Shown here: positions 1 through 11,765 of the stretch, piece by piece | Layout of the letters: each line of letters opens with the position of its first letter | Position numbering within the stretch: the first letter of the stretch is position 1 | NCBI RefSeq assembly: GCF_000344685.1 | Contig: NW_006920415.1 | Location: forward strand, 516,834 to 580,833 | Source of the DNA: Gloeophyllum trabeum ATCC 11539 | Lineage: Eukaryota; Basidiomycota; Agaricomycetes; Gloeophyllales; Gloeophyllaceae | Reading direction: 5' to 3' | Length of the DNA stretch: 64,000 bases | The notes under the pieces: generated by a model | The model's input: the letters and a program-made list of their open reading frames with translations, nothing else | Told to the model about the DNA's origin: nothing | The model's database searches: none | Translations under genes and position numbers: made by a program

Positions 1-19
1 CACAGTAGCTAGAGAAACA

Positions 20-300
20 ACTGAGCCTAGCAAGAACCACGTGAGACAGACTAGCAAAGGAACTCCAGTGCGGCGGTCCTGTACAGGGTACATGCACAAT
101 GGACGCCGGTTTGCGGCCAATGGGACTGAATTCGTCAGGAGGGGGTGGGCAGGAGGCAATACGAAGGAACATCCCGGGTCAGACTAGGGATCTCGGATAT
201 CCTATCATAGCAGATTCCGATCGAAGCTTTCCAGCAGGCGAGCTACCGAGGTCTTCGAGAGCAGGCCAGAAAGGACCTTCCTTTCATCCCAGCTTTGAAT
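20..300. repeat. Degenerate duplicated segment, copy 1
   Basis: This stretch is recognisably the same as 2680-2960 on the same strand. Shared words include GGGTACAT, ATGGACGCCG, AGCAGATTCCG, GAAGCTT and CGAGAGCAGGCCAGAAAG, in the same order and at similar spacing, with many substitutions and small indels between them. No convincing long reading frame is conserved between the copies, so it looks like non-coding repeat DNA or an old gene relic. The two copies bracket the proline-rich repeat gene at 748-2168. Confidence 0.7.
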
Positions 301-639
301 GATCGCGATGCAGATATTTCTCTAGGGATTCAACCTTATGAGCACGGATTATAGAGGGCATGCGGAAATAACCATCAGCGAAGCTGTACTTACTACGTAG
401 AAACATTGAGGACGCGAGTCTGCGTTCGTATACTCATTATAGCGCAGGAGTATCGGATTGCATAGTAGTGCGGCACGAGGCTAACGGGCTGGAATACCCG
501 TCTCCCCATCCACAAAATATACGCATATTCCACTTACCCGAGTAGGCCTTTGGGCATGCATGGCATTTGACCATATAGGCCCAAGAGAAGCCCAGGCGCA
601 CCAGGCCCTCCCGTTGTTCTTCGGCATCTGCCGTGGGAA

Positions 640-647
640 TATAAAAG
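640..647 (+). promoter_or_regulatory. TATA box of the PPPGLPPPR-repeat gene
   Basis: TATAAAAG lies about 100 bp upstream of the ATG at 748, at a typical distance for a fungal core promoter with a short leader. Confidence 0.55.
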
Positions 648-747
648 TCAACCTCGCCACACGTCTCTCCAACCGCATCTTGAACCACATCCCCCACATC
701 CAACGAGCACCTCACTACTCTCTCACCAACCAAGCAGCCACAACACG

Positions 748-2168
748 ATGAACTTGAAGAATCTTCTCGGCGGCTTGAAAGCCAAACAGGGCAAGGTACC
801 GGCGGTGGTGCCGCGCGACGCGTCGCTCGCTGTTGACGCCACACCGACCGCGACGGAGGACAACACCTTCGACGCGCTGGTCGATAGACTACGTATCCCG
901 CAAAGCGAATTAGGGAATACCAGCCAGGTACGGTTTGTTGGATCCGCTCCTCGTCTAGCTCTGACAAAAGAATTGGTCATTAGGTCTCTTCGTCAAGAGT
1001 ACTAATTACCAACCTCGCTATGGAAGGCTGCGTAGAGCAGCCTACGCTATTCCACCCTAAGCCTCACGGCTGCGATGCACATCCGCCTTGGGTCAATGAC
1101 ACGCACTTCGACCCGGCACTCTTTCCCATTGCCAAACCGGCTGCTGCAACTCTTGACTTCGCCGAACAGCCCAGTCTCTACCCCATTACCCAAAAGCTCT
1201 ATTCCCAGGTCATCTGGTATCGTATCGAGGCGGCCAACTGGCCCCCCTTCCGGTCCACCCCGGTCTTTGACCCCTTCGGAGACAACAAAGACAACGACGT
1301 GCCCGATGCTCCGAGCGACACCGCGTCCCCCGAGTCCGCCGATCCCTCGCCCGCGTCGTCGAGCGATGAGTTGCCCAGAGTATCCACGCCAGCCGACGAG
1401 GTCTCGCCTTTATCTGTTTGCGGCCATGACGCGCACGGTCGGCCACGGCTAAATAATGCATGCCCAGTGACGCCCGGGAATGCTCCTGAGTATGCGAGCA
1501 AGCCCACGACTGCAGCGGTAGCACGGCTGCAGCAGAGCTACGGACGTCCGAAGGGGCCACGGCCGAGACCAAAGACCCGCGGCGAGCGCGAACGCCGTTT
1601 GGCCGCCGCAGGCCCCCCTCCAGGCCTTCCGCCTCCGCGCAAAAGCGCACCGATGATCTCCGACTTCAACTCCCTCGCAATCCTATCAGAAACGCGCGAG
1701 GAGCGGGCTCGCCGACTCAAAGACGTCGGGCCGCCTCCGGGTCTCCCGCCCCCGCGCAGAGCGGGATTTGCACCGGTTGCTGAGACACGCGAGGAGAGAA
1801 AACGCCGCCTCGCTGCTATCGCCCCGCCTCCGGGTCTGCCACCTCCGCGCATAAGGGCGGCGACGACGCTCGAATTCGCCTCGGTCGGAATGGTATCGAA
1901 GACCCGTGACGAGCGGGCTGTTCGCCTGAAGGATGTCAGTCCTCCTCCCGGTCTCCCGACTCCCGGCAGACGTATCGCGATCAACGCGAGATCCGCGGCA
2001 GGCCAAGAGACCCCCGAGCAGCGTGCCCGTCGTCTGAAAGATATTGGTCCCCCTCCAGGTTTGCCTCCTCCGCGTACAAGAGAGCAGGTGGTCTCGGAGT
2101 TCGGCGTCGGCGGGGGCGGTAGCGCGACGTGCGTAAGGAGACGAGGGGCGATATCGAGTTATCACTAG
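748..2168 (+). CDS. Proline-rich protein with five PPPGLPPPR repeats
   Basis: I do not recognise the family. The model joins 748..927 and 984..2168 across a 56-nt intron (GTACGG donor, CTGAC branch site, TTAG acceptor). The frames meet exactly and give 454 aa. The first ~250 residues are acidic, Ser/Pro-rich and of low complexity. From residue 257 a 23-residue unit occurs five times (nucleotides 1572, 1689, 1782, 1899, 2007). Its consensus is roughly (K/E)TRxERxRRL followed by a few residues and then PPPGLPPPR; a charged, probably helical half is always joined to a proline-rich half. Linkers are 8-16 residues and are not conserved. No signal peptide or membrane segment is visible. The repeats resemble arrays of linear binding motifs, so a scaffold or adaptor role is possible, but this is inference. 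Confidence is for the gene being real. Confidence 0.7.
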
Positions 2169-4005
2169 CTTCCAAAAAGCGAGAGAGCCAGGGGGAAGAG
2201 CCATGATATGAAGGATATGTTCGGGACTTTCAGCGGTGATTGTACCATATTTCCTTTGTTTCGGCTTTGTGCGAGTAACAGGGGAAGGGGAGGGGAAAGC
2301 GGGCGTGTTCTTCTTTGTTGAGTTTCATTGCACCTTTTGTACTATCAGAATGGAATCTGCTCTGCATTCATCGATCCTCATCCCATGCCCTAGGACCTGA
2401 GGTTCGCGCATGGCAAGGACCCGGACATCGATAAAGCTGTCCACCACGTGTCAGAGAGGTTCGTACCTACTGAGTTGAAGCCGCGTCGACAAAGGTTTTC
2501 CGGACGCCTCCTGCATAGAGTATACGTTCTGTGAGATCGATCGGAAATAACTCGTGCCCTTTGTCCTTGCGCTGCAAGATACTGGCGGGAACGCCAGTTT
2601 CAGTCGTCGCTGCACCTACTGTGAGGTCGCCGTTTCGCAACCTCTGCGAACGGTAGCGACCACCCACAGTGGCTGCAGGAACAACTGAGCCTGGCAAGGA
2701 CAGGGCGACTCGGATCGCGAAGGGACTCAGATACTCGAGTGGGCGGTGCTGGACTCGGACAGGGTACATTAACGATGGACGCCGATTGCCGGAAAATTGG
2801 GATGGAACTCTTCAGGGGGGGACGACAAAAGAACATCCACGTCCGTAGGAACGTTGGATCGCGTGTCACAGCAGATTCCGGTGGAAGCTTCCTAGAATGC
2901 GAGCACCGAGGTCCTCGAGAGCAGGCCAGAAAGCTCCTTCCGTACTCACCTTCCGTCCTAGCTGCCTCTGTTATCCGTCTGTACGTCTTCGCACTGGCAA
3001 GGAGTTGGGCGAGACCATGCCTCGTGACGTCCATTGAAAACACGCCGAGGAAGAATTGGGGTGTTTTGATGCTTGCTTAGAGCGCAGATTCCGCTCGAAC
3101 GATGGGGTAGCCCAAACATTGAGGGTTAAAGGGTCGAATAAGGTTGTAGTTCGCTCGCTCAGAGTCATCGGACAGCACTTCGAGGACGTTTCTCTCCCCA
3201 TGTTTCAGGGTTGAGTCCAGCGATGCTTGACGATACGTAGGGGAACAGACAAGATACACCGCTCAGTGGCTTAGAGGCTGGTGAAGTCTACAAGCAAAAG
3301 ACCGTGACTTCCCTATCTCAGACTCTCCGTGCAGCGCAACGACAGGCAACGACCCGGATATGGCCACGGTGGATAGTAACAACACGGTGTATTGTCACGT
3401 AGCTCACTTCGACGGACTTAATTCCTATCCACTATGTACGTCCCACACTCCGAATCGTTGCAGATAATAATATTTACCAGGTCTTCCTGAGATGTGCTGT
3501 TTAATGTATGCAAATGACTGGCTATGAGGCGCGTGTATCGAATGCTGGCTACATAGCGGAGTTAACACCGAAGCTTGACGAAACAGACCTACATTTCTAT
3601 GGCGTCGTAGGCTCGCAGCTCAAACGAAACTGAACAGTCGCCCGCTGCTTCAGCTGAGCACGGATACCAAGGATGTCACCCGTGCAGTCCTCCAACTCGC
3701 AGCCCCGAAGCCTTGATCTTCTTCTCCCTCCGCGGACACAAAGGCTACAGTGCTTCTCCAACTTCTTTCTGCTCCATGCTGTCCCGCTTCCATAACGTCC
3801 CAGAGGTTGTAATGGCTATTCACTTCGGACGGATCAAACAGCTGTCACTTAGTGGATGCAGCTCGTGACAAAGGACTGCTTTACTGGGCATACAGACTCC
3901 TCATCCATTCAGCGCTTGTACGTCAATGGACAAGCTATACAGAACCCGTCTGTATACCTTATACACGATGGTTTGATGCACCCTAGCTACCCCCCCTCCC
4001 CCACC
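2169..4005. other. Gene-free interval
   Basis: It holds the 3' flank of the repeat-protein gene and the second copy of the degenerate duplication (2680-2960). From 2961 to 4005 I see only short open frames without codon structure or splice logic. The last ~150 bp form the leader and promoter region of the SDR gene. Confidence 0.6.
2680..2960. repeat. Degenerate duplicated segment, copy 2
   Basis: This is the partner of 20-300, in direct orientation about 2.66 kb away. It has the same ordered landmarks, ending in CGAGAGCAGGCCAGAAAG. It carries open frames on both strands, but none is conserved in the first copy. Confidence 0.7.
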
Positions 4006-4985
4006 ATGGGCAACCACCCCTCCGTGCTTGACCCCACCACCGAAAACCCCGCTCCCACCACCCACCCGGCCCCAGTTGCCTTCATCCTCGGCGCAAGCCC
4101 CGGCGTCGGGTACAGCGTCGCCCACGCCCTCAAAGCGCACGGCTACAAAGTCGCCCTCGGCTCGCGCCACCCCCACCCCTCTCCGGACGACTCAGAGGAC
4201 CCGGATAAAGACTTCTTGCGCGTCGCTGTCGACGTGGGCGACCCCGCGTCCGTAAAGGCTGCGTTCGAGCACGTCCGGCGGGAGATGGGCGTGCCGAGCG
4301 TGGTGGTGCACAACGGTGTGTAGTATCAGTATGCCAGTCCGGGGTGGGTTCTCGATATGGAAGCTGACACCAATGACATGGAGTCTCGACCAACCCCTCG
4401 GCCCCCAACCCCGCCGACCCGCTCTCCCTGCCCTACACCGACTTCGCCGCGGGCGTCGCCACCGGCGCGGGCGTCCTCGCCGCCGCGCAGCACGCGCTCG
4501 CCGGGTTCCGCTCGCTCAAGCAAAGTGACCCCGACGCCGCGCACCATGCGCCGAAAGTCTTCATCACCACAGGCAACATCATGCCCTTCCGCCCCGCCAT
4601 CCCCCTCTTCGCCACCCTCGCGGCACAGAAGAAAGTGTCCGCGCACGTGATGGAGCTCTGCGCGGGGGCGTACGCGAGCGAGGGTTTCCGGTCAGCTTTA
4701 AGTTCTCCCTCTTCCTCCTTGCTTCTTCCTCCTTCACTACTCACGGGTTCCCGGTGTGCGCCGGCAGATTCTACTTCGCCTCGCAGGTAAACGACAAGGG
4801 TGGGTTCCCGGGGGACGAGTTCAACCCGCGCGCGCACGCCGTCGCCTACTGGGACATCATATCCTTACAAAAGCAGGGGAGATGGGATTATAGGTGCGCT
4901 CCCGGGCGCGTCGGCGTTGTTCTGGCCGTGTTGACCTGGCGCGTGCAGGTTTACGAAGGACGGGTCCTTGCTGTCAGAGTACTGA
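4006..4985 (+). CDS. Short-chain dehydrogenase/reductase, atypical
   Basis: Model: 4006..4315, 4384..4690, 4768..4893 and 4949..4985, 259 aa. The start is the ATG in CACCATGGG, a good Kozak context; an in-frame ATG at 3976 is weaker. The Rossmann nucleotide-binding motif is GASPGVG at residues 29-35, followed by the DVGDPASV and VVVHN strands. The C-terminal half reads ...FITTGNIMPF, then AAQKKVSAHVME, then FYFASQVNDKGG, and ends RFTKDGSLLSEY, as in a fungal NAD(P)-binding SDR family. The Tyr of the classical Tyr-x3-Lys motif is not present where expected (LAAQK instead), so catalysis may be atypical or lost. The first intron junction (GTGTGT donor, GAG acceptor) is the least certain part; the other three junctions are clear. 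Probably cytosolic, as there is no signal peptide. Substrate unknown. Confidence 0.8.
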
Positions 4986-5340
4986 CATCGCCGACATGTA
5001 TGTGTATACTCATGCTTCAGCACACTTGCTCCAATATTATGCCGTCGTTGTCCCGCGACGACGGGTACACCCAGCTGAGTGAATGTAGTGCGCCTTCAAG
5101 CTCCACGCAACCCCAAGCACAAGGTATTGAAAGAACGCTGACCATGCTGTCGCTAGCCGACACTTCATCCGCCTTCGGTACTCGAGTGAGCCAGCTGGCA
5201 CATTCCTTCCAGCGCACACCAGTAAGCCAAGGCGAACACTAACAAAACAGGTATCGCGATACATCCTCGAGGTCGTGACTAAATAATACAAATTACAAAT
5301 GCGTGTATCCCCCCGCCCCCCTCCTTAGTGTTACCTACAC
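4986..5340. other. Convergent 3' intergenic region
   Basis: This separates the 3' ends of the SDR gene (+) and GH30 copy A (-). I see no further gene; short open frames here lack splice or codon support. Confidence 0.6.
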
Positions 5341-7941
5341 CTACAAAACCCCACCTTGGACCACAAACGTGCTATTCCCATACACACCACCCTGACCATC
5401 GCCCCTCGCAGAGCCCGTACTCTCCGCGAACCACCACAGCGTAGTCACGCCCACGGGGAAGGTATACGTCGCCTATCATGCCACCCGCACCAATGAACAA
5501 TCAACGCCTTCAACGAGATGTGCAGGTAAGGAAGGGAAGGAAAACGCACCTGCTTCCCCCTGAACTCAATAGTAGCTGTAATAGGCTGCGGGTTCCACTG
5601 CCCGTTCGTATTGTCCGCCCTGTCGCCCACCATTCCGTCAATCCCAGCCACAAACAACGTTCACGCAGCCCAAACCCGGCCCCCCCCCCCGCCCCATTCA
5701 CACACGCACGCACGGGGCCCAGAACATCCTGAGAGTAACTTGGAGCGCTCACCAGTTTGTCACGACCAGACTATACCGATCCCAGTCCGCCGCGTTCTTG
5801 CGCGCGGTCTGGTACGCGCCGACGACGAGGCCCCACGCCATGTCCCCGCCCACGCTCGCGCTGATCATCTTCGCGAACGGCCCGCCCGTGTCCTTCGGGA
5901 TGACCGCGCGCGACGCCTGCGCCATCGCGTAGACTGCGGTTCAGAGCATGAACGCAGCGTTGCGGTATGGGCAAAGACGCAAGGAGTCAGCCCACTCCGC
6001 ACCACCACTCCAGGTGACTACTCACACTCCTGGTTGACGCTCCACGTCCCCTTGCCCGTGTCAATGGTCACGACCCCGCGGCACCCGGCCCCGCCGCAGC
6101 TGTCCGTGCCGGGCAGCTTCGGGTTCCCGCTGCCGTCGAGCGCCCAGCACCACATCGCGCCCGTCTTCGCGTGGTGCGTGATCGCGCCGGTCATTCTGTT
6201 TGCCATCAGCGCGTAAGCCGCAAACCTGGGCCCCCCTTGTACATACAGGCACGCACATGTTGTCCATATACCACTGCGCGATTCGACGGTAAGTGAGGAG
6301 CGTGAGGGCGATGGAAAAGACAAGGAAAAGAAAGGAAGCAGTGGGCACCTTGATATCGCTCCACCAATCCGACCCGATCGTCCCCGCGCACTCGGTAAAG
6401 TACACCTCCTTGCTCGGGTACTGCGAGTGGAACGTGTCCTGGTCCGACACCTGCCCGCCGTAGCAGTGGAACGACACGCCGGAGAACGCGCCGGCGGCTT
6501 GCTGCATCTAAGGTCTAACGTAAGCGCCTGAATCGGGAGTGTTTTTGACGGCAGGAACGGGGAGGGGGAGAGGGAGGGACAGGAAGGGAGACCGAACGAG
6601 AAAAACGCACTAGCTGCACCGGGTACCCCCCCGCGTCGTCCCAATTATGCTCGTACCCCACAATCTCCACGCCGCCAAACCCGTTATTATCCATGAGTGT
6701 CCGCAGCGCGGCGCCGACCGCGGCCTCCGTCGACACGGGCATCTTGGTGCTCGGGTAGGTGGCGTCGCTGTTTTCGGGCTCGTTCTAGAGGGGCGGGGGT
6801 GAGCACAGGGGCGGGGAGAGAGGGGGGAGAAGAAGAGGAAGGGAGAGGAGAGAGGAGAGATACCTGGATGCTGATGGCGTACAGCGGTATGCCTTTGCTC
6901 TGGAAGCCCTGGAGGCATTTCAGGAGGTAGTTCGCGTCTGCAGGGGAGGCGGTGAGCTGTGGCGAAGCACGGGCTGAGGACCATACAAACGCACAGGTGT
7001 TGATGTAGTTCGTATTCAGCGTCCCCCCCTTCATGGTCCCGCCGCTCTTCATCCACCCGGGCTGCGCACACGACATTCAATTCAATTCAGCCACCCACAT
7101 ACCCAATTGATGATACTGAACTGATGAATAGAGGAGGAACTCACGGGCGACCACGGGAGTATCTGGATCTTGAGTATCGAGTTGACGCTCATGATGTCTT
7201 GGATGGTGGAGAAGAGGTAGGAGGGCGCGTTGTTGATGTTGAAGTTGTTGAGCGCGGTGTCGCCGCTCGTGTCGTCGAAGCTGTAGACTGCGCGACAGCC
7301 TTAACATCACTCATTGGGTTATGGTGTGGAGGGCGTGCGTACCGCTGGCTGAGAAGTCGGACGCGCCGAGGGGCACGCGCAGGAAGGTGAAGCCGGCGTT
7401 GTGGTTCCCGTCGGTCGCTGCATGGAGGTGGGCTGTCAATTGGGGTGTCTGTGGGCTGGGGACGTACGGTCGAATAGGTAGTTTAGCAGCGACCAATATT
7501 GGTTCGCGTTCTTGGACTGATGTAGATAATAAGCCGTGCTGAAGACACTCGTTCAAACAACGCGCTTACCTTGAGCTGGCTCAGGAGGAGTGCCGACGAG
7601 TCGGCTTGCAACGCGGCTCGTTAACTTGATAAGAGGAGCGAATATAACGACCATCGGACGTACTGAGAGTAGCCCCGAACCCGATTACCGTCTGGTACGT
7701 CTTGGCATCGTCGACGACGATATCCGCCTGCCCCGTCGCCCCGGGCGTGCCAAAGTTGATCACGGGCGACGGCTGGGAGTAGGTGAAGAGGCTGGTTCTG
7801 TCCCATTTCGTAGTGAACTGGGGAAGGGTCAGTTCAGTGACTGGACAAGACGTCGGGGATGCGTACCACGTCCCAGATTTGCTGGCCGGCGATGGGGGAC
7901 GCGAGCGCGAGCCACCCGAGCAGGGCACACGTTCCGCGCAT
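5341..7941 (-). CDS. GH30 glycoside hydrolase, copy A (probable endo-beta-1,6-glucanase)
   Basis: Secreted glycosidase of family GH30 (clan GH-A, retaining). Fifteen exons, in transcription order: 7867-7941, 7664-7817, 7570-7604, 7468-7516, 7343-7417, 7145-7287, 6995-7061, 6864-6937, 6611-6784, 6349-6507, 6257-6273, 6026-6195, 5753-5933, 5550-5619, 5341-5472. They sum to 524 aa with all phases consistent. Residues 1-19 are a signal peptide ending at SPIAG. FGATLTDSSA near residue 75 is a family hallmark. The acid/base is inferred to be Glu226 in NEPEN and the nucleophile Glu321 in YFTECAG. The C-terminal part forms the beta-sandwich side domain. Fungal relatives cut beta-1,6-glucan in cell walls, which suggests wall remodelling or mycoparasitism; the substrate is inferred. 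One exon is only 17 nt. It lies in tandem with copy B and is transcribed the same way. Confidence 0.9.
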
Positions 7942-8527
7942 AACGAGCAGAGACAGGCAACGTGAAACTGGAAGCGGCACCAGCTCCTTTATTATAATAT
8001 CCCCGCCCGCGCATTTCACAAACCCCTCGTCACACTGGCCCTCGGCTCCGCGCCCGAATTGCAGCAGCCGTGACGGAAAGCCAGAACTGCGACCAAGTTC
8101 TATCATCTCGGAGTGCATTCCTCTTCTGTTGGGCTCTGTCCGTGCCAGGGCGGCGATAACACGCGCAAAATTCCAGGTTTCGCACTCGTCCAAGCTGGAA
8201 TGCTCAGCCCATCAGGCGAGCGAGAACAGCGATCTGGCTTGGCGAGCGAGTTCTCCGGCCCCGTTAGTGCACGCTGCTCGCAACCAGCTGCTGATGCTAC
8301 CGGCGGTACTGTAACTCTACGCTGCTTCTCGCCAGAAGCGTAAAGCCCCTAAACGCGATCGGTGGCGTCGCGGCTACCAGACATTGGTTTGCCTAGAACG
8401 GATACAGTGGGTATAATATACATATCTGGGCGCGTATACTGCCTCGGTGTCGTAAAGGTCAGGTCGTGAGCGGGTGATAAAACAAAAATATGAATGTTTC
8501 TTAACCTCAAACTTGAACTGAACATGA
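7942..8527. other. Intergenic region between the GH30 tandem copies
   Basis: It contains the promoter of copy A, including an AT-rich TTTATTATAATAT stretch about 50 bp upstream of its ATG, and the 3' flank of copy B. I see no separate gene. Confidence 0.55.
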
Positions 8528-10856
8528 TTAATTCCTGTGGAACGTCTGGACCCGAATACTACTCTCCTCCGTCTCCGCAACAGAACTCTCATTCACAGCG
8601 TACCACCACAACGTCGTCACGCCCACGGGGAACGTATACGTCGCCTGCAAAGCGACTTTAATCTCCGCAACCCCCAAACCGAACCCCGAACGCACCTGCA
8701 TATCCCGAAACTCGATCGTCGTCTGCACCGGCTGCGGGTCCCACTCCCCGCCCGAGTTGTCCGCCCAGTTCAGCACGACGAGCGAGTACCGCAGCCAGTC
8801 GCTGGACGATACGCGCCCCGTGACGTACGCGCCGACGACCAGCGCCCAGTTCATCGCCCCGCCGACGCTCACGCCGACGCGCTGCCCCCACGGCCCGTCC
8901 GCGTCGCGCGGCAGGATCGCCTTGGACGCCTGGCCCATCGCGTAGACTGCATCCAATGTCAACATTCAGTTCAGCGTGAACCGAAGACCTGGGGGCACGC
9001 ACACTCCTGGTTGACGCTCCACGTCCCGTCCCCGTTGATCTGCGCGACGCCGCGGCACCCGGCCCCGCCGCAGCTGTCCGTCCCCGGCAGCTTCGGCAGC
9101 CCGCTCCCGTTCAGCGCGAGGTTCCACATCAGCCCCGACTGCGCGTGGTACGTCAGGCCCGTGATGAACCTCGTCGGCGCACATTCCCATTCAGCGTTCA
9201 CTTGAGCCGGGCCAACGCGTACTCACAGGTTGTCCATGTACCACTAGTCGGCGGTGAAATGCGGTAGGTGAGGGAAGGAAGGGCCAACGCACCTTGATAT
9301 CGCTCCACCAATCCGACCCCAGCGTGCCCGAGCACTCCGTGAAGTAGATCTCCTTGGTGGGGTACGCATTATAGAAATCCGACTGGTTCTGCACGTCGCC
9401 CGCGTAGCAGTGGAACGCGACGCCCGCGAACGCGCTGCCGGCCTGCTCCATCTACTCCACCCGCCCATAACACCCGCACCACACATGGCACGCAAGTTAT
9501 ATCAAGTCAACTTCGCGTGAAGGAGGGAGGAGGGAGGGAGGGACGCGCACCAGCTGCACCGGGTACCCGCCCGCGTCATTCCAATTATGCTCGTACCCGA
9601 TCAACCTGACTCCAGAGAACCCGTTGTCGTCCATCAGCGCGCGCAGGGCGACGCCGATTTGCGCCTCGACGGCGACGGGCATGTAGCAGCTCGGATAGGT
9701 GCTGTCGCTGTTCTCCGGCTCGTTCTAGGCAGAGGGAGTAAATGTCGTCGCTGGCGCAAGCGACGTTGACGGCATGCGCACCTGGATGCTGATGGCGAAG
9801 GGCACGATGTTCTTAATCTGGAAGCCTTGCAGGCACTTCAGGAGGTAGTTCGCATCTGGCACCGCACACCGTCATCCCGGGCTCCAGCCGATAACCCCAT
9901 CAATACACCACCCACAAGTGTTGATGTAATCCGTGTTCAAATCCCCCCCATCCATCGTCCCGCTCGTCTTCATCCACGCCGGCTAGAAGGACACCGCACT
10001 CGTCAGCACACGATGCGCGCGGGGACTGGAATTCAGACGCACCGGTGACCACGGCACGACGTGCACGCGCAGGTACGGGTTGACCGACTGGATGTCGTAT
10101 ATGGTGCGGAAGACGTAGTCGGGCTCGTTGTCGATGTTGAAATCGGTTAGCGAGGTGTCGCCGGACGTGTCGTCGTACGTCCACACTGCGCGCAGTGATT
10201 ACATTTCGAGGTAAACGGAGGAACGGAATGGGGGGAGGGAGGGAGGGAGGGTGCTTACGGTTGGCAGAGAAATCGGACGCGCCGAGGGGCACGCGCAGGT
10301 ACGTGAAGCCGGAGCTGTTCGCGCCGTCGGTCGCTGGGCCGGGTTCAGCTCGGCTCAGTGGCCTCAGTGCATTACTCACGGTTGAAGAGGTAGTCCAGGA
10401 GCGACCAGTAGTTGTCCGAGTTCTGCGTCTACTTCCCGACCATTCGAATGCAAAATCCTGCATGGGAGCGAACCGAGGACTGACCTTCAGGTTGCTCAAC
10501 AGGAGCGCGGAGGAGTCAGCTTGTGGCAGGTATGAATCAGAGGAGTGAGGTTGAGGAGACCAGGGAAGGGCAGTTACTGAGCGAAGCGCCGAAGCCCCAG
10601 ATGGTCTGGTACACCTGCGTGTCGTCGACCACGATATCCGCCGCGCCGATCGTGCCCGGCGAAGTAAACTCGATCGGCGGGTTCGGCGGCTGGAAGTACG
10701 TGAAGAGCTTCGAGCGGTCCCATGTCGTTTGCCACTAGAGTACGATTAGCGACACCCCCTGCCTCGAGGCGAGGTACCTACAATGTCCCAGATCTCTTGC
10801 GATGCGACCTTGGAAGCCAGCAGGGTACCAGCGAAAAGAGCTGTGGCGAACCGCAT
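8528..10856 (-). CDS. GH30 glycoside hydrolase, copy B (probable endo-beta-1,6-glucanase)
   Basis: Tandem paralog of copy A with the same exon plan. It starts MRFATALFAGTLLASKVAS (signal peptide), followed by QEIWDI. Diagnostic segments are FLRVPLGASDFSA, NEPENSDSTYPS (inferred acid/base Glu), GYEHNWNDAGGYP, AFHCYAGDV and YFTECSGTLGSDWW (inferred nucleophile Glu). The last exon reads YTFPVGVTTLWWYAVN and ends at 8528. The 17-nt microexon encoding WYMDN is kept just below 9245, and the introns sit at the same positions as in copy A. Copy B lacks the Gly-rich C-terminal tail of copy A and ends ...VQTFHRN. The product is expected to be extracellular and to act on beta-glucan; the exact linkage is inferred from family membership. 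I checked the main junctions but did not sum every exon. Confidence 0.87.
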
Positions 10857-11765
10857 CCTTGTCTTTGGCCTTCAAGTTCGAGTCTAAGACCAGCTAGCCA
10901 ACGTCACGGTGCTGGTCCAGGGAGGCGGGTCGAACCTCGGATGCACCATGAGGCTTTTAATAGGGCTCGGGCCCGCCCTGGAGTTCCTCCCGATCCGCAA
11001 CAAGAAGAACAAGAGGAATTCTTTCTTTCCCAGAGCCTTCATTAAGATCTCCAGCCCCGGTGGTCACCACGGCTCAGATAGAAGCATGGGAAGATGCGTA
11101 ACCACAACGTTGCGGCCTGCTTCAGATTCTCAGGATACGACGGGAGGAAGACTAAGAATATCGCAGTTACCGTCCGTTATGCTCCTGGCGGAAGAATTTG
11201 TATCCAGATTGCTGCATACATTTGGGTCATTTCACCTCTGGGCATGAGACCTGCTCGGTGCGCAGCAGCGAGAAGCAGAGTATCTGTCCTATACTTGACG
11301 ACCTGAGGGTTCATGAGGTCAGCGATACGTACGGATCCCCATCATTGAACATGATGTTCAACTGAACAAGTCAATTATGGCACGCGCGCTGTACGGCGGG
11401 GGGTCACTTCGTGTCCTTCAAGCTCGGACATTGCTCGGACATCTGAATGGGACGCATTCAGCCAAATCGCTGGAGATTTCAAAACCAATGGTAACAGAGT
11501 AACGAACGAACCAGGAGGGCATCTTTCCGATGGAATTCGCGGTCTGGACTCTGCGCTCGGTAGCTGTACCGGTACGCAAGTTATCGGGCGCCACCCAGGG
11601 CGCTTGTGGTCAAGCCCAGTATCCATCACGCGTACATCGTGATATGTTCTCATGAACGCAATTCATACCTGTCGCTTTCATCGGTATTAGGATTTAAGCT
11701 TCACAGCGGATCAGTCCAAAGCACTCGCGCGAACAGATACAAAACAGGTACATAATAACGACACT
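10857..11765. other. Intergenic region upstream of GH30 copy B
   Basis: This carries the upstream region of GH30 copy B and the 3' flank of the adaptin gene. A TTTTAATAGGG stretch near 10955 could serve as core promoter. Open frames at 10909-11247 and 11375-11653 have no family resemblance or splice logic. Confidence 0.5.

Noticed and set aside
1538..2204. Long minus-strand frames opposite the repeat-protein gene
   Set aside because: They are shadows of the repetitive GC-rich coding strand; the plus-strand frame has the clean repeat units and the closing intron.
2467..3259. Minus-strand frames up to 147 aa
   Set aside because: No domain, no splice logic, and not conserved in the second copy of the local duplication.
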